DNA of 25,364 nucleotides from JAGBWK01 sp964462445 (GTDB taxonomy: Bacteria > Bacteroidota > Bacteroidia > Bacteroidales > Muribaculaceae), in the NCBI GenBank assembly GCA_964462445.1, contig CAYWXG010000037.1:1-25364 (forward strand), read 5' to 3'. Under the pieces are notes generated by a model, which saw only the letters and a program-made list of their open reading frames with translations, was not told the origin of the DNA and did not search any database. Below, piece by piece: positions 7,667 to 16,582 of the stretch. Position numbers and translations under genes: made by a program. Numbering within the stretch: the first letter of the stretch is position 1; every line of letters begins with the position of its first letter.

Positions 7667-8302
7667 TTAGAAATTATATCCCAACATGATGCTGAAATTA
7701 TTTCGACGGAATGAATCTTTATATCCCAAAAGATTAAAATCTCTGGCTTTAGTCACGCCTATGCCTCCGGATATTGATGCATAGTATCTTCCGCGACTTA
7801 GACCAACTCCAATCGCCCATTGTAAATCAATGTGATTGAACCCATGGTCCCCAAATATGGAATATGAGTCTTTTCCGATATGTTCCGTTGCCTTTAGACT
7901 TAAGTTGATTTGTGGTCCCGTAAATACGGAGAATTGCATATCATCAGTAAAATCAAAATGATAGCCGACCGACAATGGTACTCGGAACCCAAAATTACGT
8001 ACCGAACCATCTATAATTTCTCCATTTGCGGCTTCGGGAATATCTTCATCTATTGTATTATAAAATATAGAAAGTCCCGGTTCAAAATACAAATTCATAT
8101 ATAATGGGATATTATATATTGCTCCAAAACTAAATCCTGCTCCATTTGAATATTCATCATTCCCTCCGGCGGCTGATGTTATATCAAGAGATATTCGTGC
8201 TCCAAAATATGCACGATTTTCCGGATTATATAATAAATCCGATTGTGCAATTGCTGTCATTGATGCGCATAGACATATAAGTGATATTAGAAACTTCTTC
8301 AT
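7667..8302 (-). CDS. Small outer-membrane beta-barrel protein
   Basis: This is a 211-residue protein with a classical signal peptide (M-K-K-F-L-I-S-L, cleavage after A-I-A-Q). The remainder alternates hydrophobic and polar residues in strand-length runs with glycine- and aromatic-rich turns, and ends S-I-M-L-G-Y-N-F with the C-terminal Phe typical of outer-membrane barrels. Length and pattern fit the PorT-like / OMP beta-barrel families, probably eight strands (inference). It is the last gene of the envelope operon, 42 bp after the PCMD lipoprotein. No clear terminator follows before the next promoter. Ligand or partner is unknown. Confidence 0.85.
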   Translation of the reverse strand: MKKFLISLICLCASMTAIAQSDLLYNPENRAYFGARISLDITSAAGGNDEYSNGAGFSFGAIYNIPLYMNLYFEPGLSIFYNTIDEDIPEAANGEIIDGSVRNFGFRVPLSVGYHFDFTDDMQFSVFTGPQINLSLKATEHIGKDSYSIFGDHGFNHIDLQWAIGVGLSRGRYYASISGGIGVTKARDFNLLGYKDSFRRNNFSIMLGYNF

Positions 8303-8344
8303 AGTGTTATTTCTTTAATTTGATGAACTTTATAATTTTACTTC

Positions 8345-9922
8345 TTAATAGTCGTATTCCAATTCAAGATTATCCAGATAAAGCACCGACCCATCTCCTC
8401 CGGTAAAGTAATCACCATATTTGCTTGCCGACCCTACGATGAAGAGATATTTAGGCTTTCGATTAGTACTTTTATACTCTATGTCAAATTCAAATTGACT
8501 CCATTCAGGTTGGTCTTTCCCTAACTCAAATTTGCCATAACCTACCACGTATGAGCCTTCAGGATCAAACAAATGACGATTTGAGGGATTTGTTCGAATT
8601 TCAAATGGTTCGGCGCTATCGATAAGTGCAACCCATACAATTCCCGTGTCTGGTTTGTTCTTGTAATCATTAAAACCGGTGGTCGTCGAACTTATTGGGG
8701 CTGATTTATACTTATAATATCCACGTAATTTAGTTGGATATTCATTGAATTCTCTACCAAAACTGAGAATCCCATTTGTGCCATCGGTCTTTACGTATTC
8801 TCCCATAAAGATATTGCCGGCGGCAAGTTTCCCTACGACTCCGATACCAACAAATTTAGTCTCAAGTTTTGCTGAATATCCGGTCCCCGTTGGGGTATCC
8901 TCGGATGGTTGTGTATTGCTTGCGCCAAGTGTTGTTGCTCCCTTATTTCCGGTGTCCCAATATCGTTCACCATCTTTAGCCCATGGGTTCCAAACTTTTC
9001 CATCCAACCACCATTCATCAAATCCGGCATTTTGGGGCTGTACAATCATTCCTGTCCGGAACTCTATTTCTGCGCCATATTCGTCGCCCGACACGGCACG
9101 TGCTACATAATCAGTCATAGGACTTAAATGTACTATTCGTGCATAAAAACTTCCGCCATTAACTGTTAACCATTCATTCGGGACTCGTGTCCATTCTTGT
9201 GAATTTGCTTGGCGATATTCAATATAATTATCGCGACCCTCTTGTCCTTCGCCATATGCCCATGCTACATTTGTCCATGCGTCTACGCGGACAGTTGTTA
9301 CAGTTGCCTCTGTGACTTGGCTATAGATTGTCCATTCTGCATCTCGGCCATAATCACTAACTATTATTTTATAGGGCTTACTTAAATTAATATTCTTCCC
9401 TTCTATTGATGGTGTAATCGTTGAATTTACTGAGCCCAATTTAGCACTTGTTACCTTTACATTTGTCAAATCTACAGTTGTAGGTAATGTAACTACGATT
9501 CGGCGTCCGGGAACATCTATCACCGATGAGCCAATTTGATTGGCAACAGTGAAATAGCGTGTGATATTTTGCACTGCCTTTAGTGTCCACACATATTCTT
9601 GATATAATTTTAGAATAAAATATTGCGTGTATGACATATCTATTGTGCCATATATTGAATCTCCAACCCATATCGCTGATTTTGACAACTGACATTCCTC
9701 TACTTTGACGTTGTATATATCTGCCTGTTCATTTAGATATACAGTTGCAACGCGATTAATAGTATCGAGTTGTGCTCCCTGCGACTGATTTTCTACAACG
9801 AGTTTAACTATATTGGGTTGTATACGAGGATAGGGGATGTCATTTTTTAGACAACTCGATAGCAATGCTACGCATATACCGGTTGATATTATTGTATAAA
9901 ATATGTTTCTAATATTTGTCAT
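8345..9922 (-). CDS. PCMD-domain surface lipoprotein
   Basis: This is a 525-residue SPII lipoprotein (lipobox L-L-S-S-C24). Three parts can be seen. Residues about 35-200 form a beta-rich region with repeated DUF5018-like strands (V-D-L-T-N-V-K-V-T). Residues about 205-295 look like a fibronectin type III-type domain (L-S-P-M-T-D-Y-V-A-R-A). Residues about 297-525 are a PCMD domain, the putative carbohydrate-metabolism domain of Bacteroidota, starting N-A-G-F-D-E-W-W and ending Y-L-D-N-L-E-L-E-Y. PCMD has a jelly-roll fold and occurs in lipoproteins near glycan or adhesion loci; binding of carbohydrate is possible but not shown here. It lies 17 bp after the 312-residue barrel and 42 bp before another barrel, so it is probably anchored at the same membrane face as they are. 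Confidence 0.85.
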   Translation of the reverse strand: MTNIRNIFYTIISTGICVALLSSCLKNDIPYPRIQPNIVKLVVENQSQGAQLDTINRVATVYLNEQADIYNVKVEECQLSKSAIWVGDSIYGTIDMSYTQYFILKLYQEYVWTLKAVQNITRYFTVANQIGSSVIDVPGRRIVVTLPTTVDLTNVKVTSAKLGSVNSTITPSIEGKNINLSKPYKIIVSDYGRDAEWTIYSQVTEATVTTVRVDAWTNVAWAYGEGQEGRDNYIEYRQANSQEWTRVPNEWLTVNGGSFYARIVHLSPMTDYVARAVSGDEYGAEIEFRTGMIVQPQNAGFDEWWLDGKVWNPWAKDGERYWDTGNKGATTLGASNTQPSEDTPTGTGYSAKLETKFVGIGVVGKLAAGNIFMGEYVKTDGTNGILSFGREFNEYPTKLRGYYKYKSAPISSTTTGFNDYKNKPDTGIVWVALIDSAEPFEIRTNPSNRHLFDPEGSYVVGYGKFELGKDQPEWSQFEFDIEYKSTNRKPKYLFIVGSASKYGDYFTGGDGSVLYLDNLELEYDY

Positions 9923-9939
9923 ATATTCTTTGTGTTGAA

Positions 9940-10878
9940 TTAAATATGCACTGCCAACCCGAAATTGATGTTGAACAAATTGAATTTGAAGTTTGCGCCC
10001 GATGAGAATCTCGAGCCCTCATCAACTCCATTTGTCGTTTGTTTTTCATGTGTTAAATTCAATCCAAACACTCCAAACGACACATTGAACGATATATAAT
10101 CCATGATAAAAACGCAAACTCCCGGACTAAAATTCAAACTTGCTTTCATTATATCAGTCTGTGTGTTGCGTGGCTCATCGTTGTACAATCGTTTAAATTC
10201 CGATGACCCCAATCCAAAGCCTAAGTCTATTTCATTAAATATGGCAAAACGTTTTTCCGGACCGAGACCTATGTAATTTCGATAGTTTAATGACGCCGAG
10301 AACAATTGGGAATGATAGCTGACGTCGCGTAGTGAAAAATTTAAATCTTCATCAAAATCAAAGGTCATATTGGCCAAGTCTACATCTGAGCTGGTGTAAT
10401 TAAACTTTATACCTACAGATTGATTGTTGGTAAAAAAGTATGAAATTGAAGGCTTTATTGAGTATGTCTTTATTTTTATATCAAAGTTTTCTAATATCGA
10501 AAGAACTTGTACATCATCTGTCCCAAATTCTCCATATGAGGCTGTAATGCCGATAGCCCACTGCTTCTTTGGTATTATCAGATAATTATATAGACCTCTA
10601 TCATATCGCCCATAATTTTTATCAGGTAAAATAAAATTTACAGTATCTCCATCTACTATGACCTTTTCATCAATATACGGATTTCGATCATTTACAGTGT
10701 CAAGTTTAATTTTATTTGACCCTAAAATATTTTCATTAATGATAAAATTGCTCTTAAAATCCTTACACGGCTTACCGTATGTTGATGTCTCACCAATATT
10801 TAGTGCTTGTGCGGTTATTGTGGCTGTTGATACGATGTAGAATGCCACGGCTATTAATATTTGTGTTATTCTTTTCAT
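9940..10878 (-). CDS. Outer-membrane beta-barrel protein, paralogue B
   Basis: This is a 312-residue exported protein (signal M-K-R-I-T-Q-I-L-I-A, cleavage near I-T-A-Q). From about residue 100 it aligns along its length with the next gene upstream. Shared segments are I-P-K-K-Q-W-A-I-G-I-T-A-S-Y, N-Y-I-G-L-G-P-E-K-R-F-A-I-F-N-E, F-S-P-G-V-C-V-F-I and the C-terminal N-L-F-N-I-N-F-G-L. The C terminus and alternating strands mark a barrel. Unlike its paralogue it has an extra 75-80-residue polar segment between the signal and the first strand, which could be a plug or an interaction domain. It starts 5 bp after the stop of paralogue A. The function is not recognisable; a porin-like or receptor role is a guess. 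Confidence 0.8.
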   Translation of the reverse strand: MKRITQILIAVAFYIVSTATITAQALNIGETSTYGKPCKDFKSNFIINENILGSNKIKLDTVNDRNPYIDEKVIVDGDTVNFILPDKNYGRYDRGLYNYLIIPKKQWAIGITASYGEFGTDDVQVLSILENFDIKIKTYSIKPSISYFFTNNQSVGIKFNYTSSDVDLANMTFDFDEDLNFSLRDVSYHSQLFSASLNYRNYIGLGPEKRFAIFNEIDLGFGLGSSEFKRLYNDEPRNTQTDIMKASLNFSPGVCVFIMDYISFNVSFGVFGLNLTHEKQTTNGVDEGSRFSSGANFKFNLFNINFGLAVHI

Positions 10879-10883
10879 CGCGT

Positions 10884-11624
10884 TTATAGATAAAATACCA
10901 CTCCAAAGGAGATGGAAAATAAGTTGATTTTAAAATTAGCTTGTTTTGAGTCTTGATTGGCTACGTATACTTGATCTGTGGTTGATTTTGTGTGAGTATA
11001 CGAAAATCCAAGTAATCCTACACTTACCTCAATCGCTGAATAATTGTTTAAAAACATGACCAACCCAGGAGCAAGACCAACATTAAGATTGAAATTTCTA
11101 GAATATGTTCCGGTCAAATCTTCTCCCGAACCATTGCATATTTTAGAATCTCCGCCACCTAATTCCAATTGAACCTCATTAAATAAACCGAATCTACGAT
11201 TATTCCCCAATGATATATAATTACGAAATGAGGCCGTCCCCGACCAGTTCTGGGAGATGCTGTATAAATTATCTACATTGTATTCCGTCTCAGAATCTAA
11301 TATAACATCTGCCGACTTTAAATCTACTTTTGAGCGTGTGTAGGCAAATCGACCGCCGGCGGCAAGATTATCTTGGAAACAATACATCAACATTGGGCTT
11401 ACTTTGAAATTGTAAGTGTCCCCATTTAGGTTTTCAACAATAAAAAACTGGTAATTAGATTGGTTTGATTGTGAGTAACTAACACTTACTCCAGTTATCC
11501 ATTGGCCTTTGGGTATGAATGATATTTGTTGCAGCCCACGCTTAAACTCCTCTTGTGCTGAAGCGTTAATTGCCCCAAATAATGAATATATTAGTACAAT
11601 AAGTAAAATTAACTTTTTATTCAT
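10884..11624 (-). CDS. Outer-membrane beta-barrel protein, paralogue A
   Basis: This is a 246-residue protein with a signal peptide (M-N-K-K-L-I-L-L-I, cleavage after A-S-A-Q). The mature part is all barrel-like: I-P-K-G-Q-W-I-T-G-V-S-V-S-Y at the first strand, N-Y-I-S-L-G-N-N-R-R-F-G-L-F-N-E in the middle, L-A-P-G-L-V-M-F, and N-L-F-S-I-S-F-G at the end. These match paralogue B at equivalent spacing, so the pair arose by tandem duplication. It is the first gene of the four-gene envelope operon, with a leader containing two overlapping inverted repeats (11658-11705). No family-specific function is visible. Confidence 0.8.
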   Translation of the reverse strand: MNKKLILLIVLIYSLFGAINASAQEEFKRGLQQISFIPKGQWITGVSVSYSQSNQSNYQFFIVENLNGDTYNFKVSPMLMYCFQDNLAAGGRFAYTRSKVDLKSADVILDSETEYNVDNLYSISQNWSGTASFRNYISLGNNRRFGLFNEVQLELGGGDSKICNGSGEDLTGTYSRNFNLNVGLAPGLVMFLNNYSAIEVSVGLLGFSYTHTKSTTDQVYVANQDSKQANFKINLFSISFGVVFYL

Positions 11625-11657
11625 TTAACTTCTGTAATGTAATTGTGTATTCTATCT

Positions 11658-11705
11658 GTGTTAAAATCAGCTCTTAACGTGTCATTAACACTTAGAGAAT
11701 GACAC
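11658..11705 (-). promoter_or_regulatory. Leader with two mutually exclusive hairpins
   Basis: Two inverted repeats overlap. GTGTTAA (11658-11664) pairs with TTAACAC (11685-11691). GTGTCATT (11679-11686) pairs with AATGACAC (11698-11705). They share bases 11685-11686, so both cannot form together. The element lies about 35-80 nt before the ATG of the first barrel gene and inside the leader if the -7 element at 11763-11770 is used. It could be an RNA switch or an operator dyad; there is no U-run to make a terminator. Confidence 0.4.
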
Positions 11706-11900
11706 TATATGTTTCTTATAAGTATAACGCATTATATATGCTTTATTTCTGCAAATTTCGCTCAAATTTACAAAAAAATTGCACATTTTCATACTACTTT
11801 TAACCATTTTCAAATTTTTCAATTCGTATTATCATCTCATAGACAAAGAAAATGTTTCAAATTTGGTATACATTCCCCATTTTTCATATTCGTTAAATAT
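11706..11900. other. AT-rich intergenic region between envelope operon and dpp terminator
   Basis: This is very AT-rich DNA between the leader hairpins and the terminator of the peptidase gene. Apart from the candidate -7 element at 11763-11770 I see no gene or repeat. Short open frames here have no recognisable features. Confidence 0.5.
11763..11770 (-). promoter_or_regulatory. Candidate -7 element of the envelope operon
   Basis: Minus-strand TAAATTTG matches TAnnTTTG. Transcription would start near 11756 and give a leader of about 130 nt containing the overlapping hairpins. No TTG at the preferred -33 distance is present, and chance matches are common in such AT-rich DNA. Confidence 0.4.
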
Positions 11901-11947
11901 TAAACAGCACTCCAAATGTCGATTGTTGAACATTAGAGTGCTGTTTA
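11901..11947 (-). terminator. Intrinsic terminator of the dxr-rseP-rlmI-dpp operon
   Basis: There is a perfect 12-bp inverted repeat, TAAACAGCACTC (11901-11912) and GAGTGCTGTTTA (11936-11947). An inner AATGT/ACATT pairing extends the stem past a small bulge. It starts 20 bp beyond the stop of the peptidase gene and is followed on the minus strand by TTTAATATTT. Location and structure fit a terminator. Confidence 0.7.
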
Positions 11948-11966
11948 ATGTCTATTATAAATTCCT

Positions 11967-13976
11967 TTATTTTGTTAAGGGAGAGTAGTCGCGTGAGTAT
12001 CGAAGCATTTGCGAAACATAATCTTCGCTATAATCAATCTTCACATCGGAAATATTACCTTCTGCGTCAAAAACAGGTGTGTAGACCGGATTAACAAATC
12101 CTTTATACGGAGCGATGTTCAGGTGTGAATAGCGCTCAAGGACTTCGTTGTGTAATTTGCTGTCAACTTTAACTGCATATTTCTCAACTAGATCTCGCCC
12201 GGCTTCGTAATCGCCTTCACTCTTTATCCGTTGTATCTCTCCAAGAAGTTCGCCAAAGAGTTCACGTAATCGCTCGTAATCGTTTATCTTGATAAATGTC
12301 TTGCCTTCAATAGTCACCATTTCGATGACATTTTCCGAACGGCCATGCTCATATGCCCATTCCGATATAAGTTTGCGATTGCGCATGTGGGCTTCTTCTA
12401 CATCTTTCCCGGGCTCAATTCTCATCAACTGAGTCATCATACCATTTAGAATATATTTGTAATATTCCGCCTTATATGCTTCTGGATTATCTAACAATCC
12501 AAGCTCTAATAGTTTTGGGTCTGCTAAATAGTAAAGGGCAAAAAGGTCTGCACGAGTTTCCTCAAGAGTTGAGCCATGGGCTTTAAATGCATCAGGGTCA
12601 ACTCCGGGGAGTAATCTACCGGAACCATGACCTAAGCACTCGTGAAGGTCGGTATGAAGATTATCTGTGATGAAAAGATATTTATCCATCAGTTGACGAG
12701 TTGGGTCATCAATTACAAATTCTTCATTAAATCCGCTACCTTGTGATGCCTCATCGTAGGCTTGTGTGATGTTCTCGATTGTTACTGATTTTGACCCATG
12801 CGCTGCGCGTATCCAGTTAGCATTTGGCAAATTTATTCCTATTGGTGTCGCAGGATAAGCATCACCGGCTAAGATTGCTGCGGTAATTACTTTCGCTGTA
12901 ACTCCTTTTACCTCCTCTTTCCGGAATCGTGGGTCAACTGGTGAGTGATCTTCAAACCATTGCGCGTTCTCGCTCATTGCTTCGGTGCGTTGCGACGCTT
13001 CGATATTCTTAAAATTGACAATTGACTCCCATGCTCCGGTCATCCCAAGGGGGTCTCCATAACTTTCGATAAAGCCATTGATAAAGTCCACTTGTGAGTT
13101 CGTGTCTTCAACCCATTCTATTGAGTAGTCATCAAACATCGCAAGATCGCCACTTTTATAATATGAAATTAATTTATCGATAACTGCAGCTTGTTTTTCA
13201 TTCTCAGTATATTCTCGCGCTTTGGTTAGATTGTCTACGATACGAGCTATTGCATCAGAATATAGACCTCCTAAGCGATATACTTGTTCTGTCACCTTTC
13301 CGTCAATCATTGTAACTCGTGTATTCAATCCATATGATATAGGAGTGAGGTCTGTAGTATCTTTGAGCGCATTATAGTAATCTTCAACTTGTTGTTGTGT
13401 TACTCCTTCATAGAGGTTGCATGCTGATGTGGTTATTAAATCTTCACCCTCAGCTTGATTGACACGTTTCGCTGCTATTGTTGGATCAAAAATGACCTCG
13501 CAAAGTTCATCAATATTAGAGGGTTGCTTGCTTTCGGGCAACTTTGTCACTTCATAACGCAAGAATGTTTCGTCAAATTCGGGTACAAATTTATCCATTG
13601 AGTAATGATGGTGAATACCATTACCAAACCATATCAATTTTAGATATTTCTCAAGAGCCTTATATTGTCGTGATTCTTTGTTACCGGTGAAGTTGGTATA
13701 TACATTTTCAATCAGTTGGCGTATTGATAAATTATATTTGCCATTTTGATCCCATAAAATGTCACGACCGGCTATGGCAGCTTCAGTCAAGTAATATATT
13801 AATCCTTTTTGTCGTGTACTTAGATTTTCGAATCCGGGTACTTTGTATCGTAGTACCTCTATGTCGGCAAAGCGGTCGACCACATAATTGAATTTATTAT
13901 CGTTATTAGCCATAGCTGTTTGTGTTGAAAATGCGACTGCAATTAATGCTGTTGTCGCAATATGTTTAAGGCGCAT
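11967..13976 (-). CDS. Dipeptidyl peptidase III (M49 zinc peptidase)
   Basis: This is a 669-residue M49 metallopeptidase, which removes dipeptides from the N terminus of oligopeptides. The zinc motif is H445-E-C-L-G-H450, the six-residue HExxGH form specific to this family, in L-H-E-C-L-G-H-G-S-G-R. The second motif E472-E473-T-R-A-D supplies the third ligand. Only about 27 residues separate the two motifs, shorter than in the eukaryotic enzyme but in line with Bacteroides DPP III, which also has a similar total length. A signal peptide (M-R-L-K-H-I then hydrophobic, A-M-A-N) predicts export to the periplasm. It lies 19 bp after the rlmI-like gene and is the last of its operon. Role: probably peptide scavenging outside the cytoplasm (inference). 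Confidence 0.92.
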   Translation of the reverse strand: MRLKHIATTALIAVAFSTQTAMANNDNKFNYVVDRFADIEVLRYKVPGFENLSTRQKGLIYYLTEAAIAGRDILWDQNGKYNLSIRQLIENVYTNFTGNKESRQYKALEKYLKLIWFGNGIHHHYSMDKFVPEFDETFLRYEVTKLPESKQPSNIDELCEVIFDPTIAAKRVNQAEGEDLITTSACNLYEGVTQQQVEDYYNALKDTTDLTPISYGLNTRVTMIDGKVTEQVYRLGGLYSDAIARIVDNLTKAREYTENEKQAAVIDKLISYYKSGDLAMFDDYSIEWVEDTNSQVDFINGFIESYGDPLGMTGAWESIVNFKNIEASQRTEAMSENAQWFEDHSPVDPRFRKEEVKGVTAKVITAAILAGDAYPATPIGINLPNANWIRAAHGSKSVTIENITQAYDEASQGSGFNEEFVIDDPTRQLMDKYLFITDNLHTDLHECLGHGSGRLLPGVDPDAFKAHGSTLEETRADLFALYYLADPKLLELGLLDNPEAYKAEYYKYILNGMMTQLMRIEPGKDVEEAHMRNRKLISEWAYEHGRSENVIEMVTIEGKTFIKINDYERLRELFGELLGEIQRIKSEGDYEAGRDLVEKYAVKVDSKLHNEVLERYSHLNIAPYKGFVNPVYTPVFDAEGNISDVKIDYSEDYVSQMLRYSRDYSPLTK

Positions 13977-13995
13977 ATTATAAATTTTATTAAGT

Positions 13996-15183
13996 TTATT
14001 CTACATATAGTACTAATCCTTTTAGATATTCTCCCTCAGGGTGATATATGTTGATAGGGTGGTCCAGTGGTTGAGTCAACTGCTTGATTATACGTACTCT
14101 GCGTTGTGATTGTGCTGCCGCTGAAAATACGGCTAATCGGAACTGTTCGCGACTCACTGCTTGTGAACATGAGAATGTAAATAATATACCTCCGGGGGCG
14201 ATTTTTTCAAATGCTTTGGCATTTAAGCGTTGATAGCCTCGCAGTGCGTTTCGTAATGCGCTACGATGTTTTGCAAAGGCCGGAGGATCGAGTATAATTA
14301 AATCATGTTCTCCGCTGACCATATTGTCAAGATATTTAAACGCATCTTCAGCAAGTGCTTTGTGGCGAGTGTCATCGGGGAAGTTCAGGTTAATATTTGC
14401 CGACGTAAGTGCTATCGCTTTTGCTGACGAATCAACCGATACGACTTGTCGTGCTCCGCCACGCATGGCATATACTGAAAATCCTCCGGTATAGCAGAAC
14501 ATGTTTAATACAGAGCGATTTGCGGAAAAACTTTCAAGCAATGCACGGTTTTCTCGTTGGTCAACAAAAAATCCGGTTTTTTGACCTTTAAGCCAGTCTA
14601 TATGAAAAAGCAACCCATTTTCTTTCGCTATGTTGGTGTCGAAGCCTCCGACAAGATATTCATTGACGGGATCGAGTCGTGCTTTGTATGGTAATGTCGT
14701 TTCCGACTTATAATATACGTTAGCTATTTCAAGGTCTTCAAGTTCTGTCAACGCAATGGCTATAATGTCGCGGCAATAATGCATACCCGGACTATGTGCT
14801 TGAACTACTGCGGTCTTCCCGTATACATCTACAACAAGGCCGGGTAGAAAATCTCCCTCACCGTGTACCAATCGGTACGCATTGTTGTCGAATTGATCAA
14901 GTCTTAACGACCGTCTTAGTGATAGTGCTTCCTTAAGTCTTTGGGCAAAAAAACTCTTGTCAATTTCTGTATCATTAAAGTCAAGAATTCGTACAGCTAT
15001 GCTCCCTATCTGATAGTGACCAACTCCGATAAAGCGTCCGTCAGATGCTTCTACTGCTACGACATCTCCTTCTTCTATGCCGGTGGGAATGTTTGAAATT
15101 GCTCCTGAAAATACCCATGGATGAAAGCGATCCAATGACTCTTCTTTGCCACGGCGCAATGTAAATACGGCTCTGTTCTTCAT
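13996..15183 (-). CDS. Class I SAM-dependent rRNA methyltransferase, RlmI-like
   Basis: This is a 395-residue cytoplasmic enzyme with an N-terminal PUA domain (R-F-H-P-W-V-F-S-G-A-I at the start; about residues 1-75) and a C-terminal Rossmann methyltransferase domain. The SAM motif is N-M-F-C-Y-T-G-G-F-S and the catalytic motif is D-P-P-A-F-A-K, followed by the C-terminal cysteine motif T-F-S-C-S-Q. This order and length match the RlmI group, which methylates C5 of a 23S rRNA cytosine (C1962 in E. coli). Exact site specificity cannot be read from sequence. It sits 8 bp after rseP and 19 bp before the DPP III gene, within the operon led by dxr. Confidence 0.9.
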   Translation of the reverse strand: MKNRAVFTLRRGKEESLDRFHPWVFSGAISNIPTGIEEGDVVAVEASDGRFIGVGHYQIGSIAVRILDFNDTEIDKSFFAQRLKEALSLRRSLRLDQFDNNAYRLVHGEGDFLPGLVVDVYGKTAVVQAHSPGMHYCRDIIAIALTELEDLEIANVYYKSETTLPYKARLDPVNEYLVGGFDTNIAKENGLLFHIDWLKGQKTGFFVDQRENRALLESFSANRSVLNMFCYTGGFSVYAMRGGARQVVSVDSSAKAIALTSANINLNFPDDTRHKALAEDAFKYLDNMVSGEHDLIILDPPAFAKHRSALRNALRGYQRLNAKAFEKIAPGGILFTFSCSQAVSREQFRLAVFSAAAQSQRRVRIIKQLTQPLDHPINIYHPEGEYLKGLVLYVE

Positions 15184-15191
15184 GTCTTTAA

Positions 15192-16553
15192 CTACTTAAA
15201 TATAAAGCGATAAATGTCATTGCCATTGGCATATAAAAGCAACAATAAAAGGAATATCATGCCACATATTTGTGCTCGTTCAAGGAATTTTTCAGAGGGC
15301 TTACGACGGGTGATGATTTCCCATAGAACAAATAGTACATGACCTCCATCGAGGGCTGGAATTGGCAGGATGTTCATGAAAGCCAATATGACTGATAGCA
15401 AGGCTGCCATTTCCCAAAACGTACGCCAATCCCATGCATCCGGGAATAAATTTCCGATAGCACCAAATCCGCCAATCTGAGTAGCTCCTGATTTTGTAAA
15501 TAGCATTTTTAATGATGAAACATAGGTCACCAACTGTTTTGCCCCAATACTAATTCCCCTCGGAATTGCCTCAAAAAAGTTGTATTTAATTGTTTCTACA
15601 TCATAAATCTCATCAGGATTTTTTAGCCCGAATCCGAGTTTGCCATTACTATCGGGAGTCGCAATTAAATCTACTTTTTGACCGTTACGTTCTACGGTAA
15701 CAGTGATTGTTTTTTCTTTATTGACATCTAATTCTCGACTAAGTTCGTAAAAAGAAGGTGTGGCAACTCCGTTTATTGCAATTATATGGTCGTCTACTTC
15801 AAGACCGGCTTCTTCGGCTGGAGTCCCATTCTGAACCTGCTTTACAAAAACAGGTGTGCGATATGCCATAAAACTACTTTTTATAGTTGCGGCAAAGTCA
15901 TCAGGATTTTTTACTTTAATAGTATCGTTTCCGCGAAGTAATGTAACCTCTTTCGCCATTGCGATATTTATTACGGCTTCTCGATCCTTTGCTTTAACTT
16001 GTTCACCATCGGCAAGTAATATTATATCACCATCTTGATATCCGACTGCTTTAGCTTCTTCGCAGAACTCCATGCCTGCATATGCATTCTCAAAAGGTAT
16101 AGAGCGGTCGCCCCAACACCATGTTATGCCTATATAAATTAAGCATGCAAAAATGAAATTGAAAAGAACGCCTCCCACCATTACCAATAGACGTTGGTAG
16201 GCTGGACGAGCACGAAATTCATCTGGTTTGGCAGGTTGTGCCATTTGCTCTTTGTCCATCGACTCATCTATCATTCCGGCTATCTTGCAGTAGCCTCCCA
16301 ATGGCACCCAACCGATTCCATATTCTGTATCACGCCATGATGTCTTTTCAACACCTTGCTTGTTCTTTTTACGTTTAGCAGGAGCTTTGGGCTTCCATTT
16401 AAATAATGAAAACCAAGGGTTGAAAAATAGATAGAATTTTTCTACTCGTATTCCAAATACACGGGCGAAAAAATAATGTCCAAATTCATGCACTATTACC
16501 AATATAGCAAGTGCTAAAATAAGCTGTACTGCTTTAATAAGAAATGTTTCCAA
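15192..16553 (-). CDS. rseP: RIP metalloprotease RseP (site-2 protease)
   Basis: This is a 453-residue inner-membrane zinc protease that cuts substrates within the membrane, classically anti-sigma factors and signal-peptide remnants. The first membrane segment contains V-H22-E-F-G-H26 (HExxH). The second catalytic motif is L-P-I-P-A-L-D402-G-G-H near the C terminus, followed by a last hydrophobic segment. Between them lie two PDZ-like domains, the second clearest at G-T-P-A-E-E-A-G-L-E-V-D-D-H-I-I. An insert with a basic K-rich stretch (about residues 55-70) lies soon after the first membrane segment. Placement 29 bp after dxr is the common Bacteroidota arrangement. Substrates here are unknown; no anti-sigma factor gene is in the window. 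Confidence 0.93.
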   Translation of the reverse strand: METFLIKAVQLILALAILVIVHEFGHYFFARVFGIRVEKFYLFFNPWFSLFKWKPKAPAKRKKNKQGVEKTSWRDTEYGIGWVPLGGYCKIAGMIDESMDKEQMAQPAKPDEFRARPAYQRLLVMVGGVLFNFIFACLIYIGITWCWGDRSIPFENAYAGMEFCEEAKAVGYQDGDIILLADGEQVKAKDREAVINIAMAKEVTLLRGNDTIKVKNPDDFAATIKSSFMAYRTPVFVKQVQNGTPAEEAGLEVDDHIIAINGVATPSFYELSRELDVNKEKTITVTVERNGQKVDLIATPDSNGKLGFGLKNPDEIYDVETIKYNFFEAIPRGISIGAKQLVTYVSSLKMLFTKSGATQIGGFGAIGNLFPDAWDWRTFWEMAALLSVILAFMNILPIPALDGGHVLFVLWEIITRRKPSEKFLERAQICGMIFLLLLLLYANGNDIYRFIFK

Positions 16554-16582
16554 TGTAAATTTGAGTTATGTTAATGCTTCTA

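Noticed and set aside
8745..9110. 121-codon plus-strand frame inside the PCMD lipoprotein gene
   Set aside because: It is an antisense shadow of a well-supported coding region with no start signal or motif.
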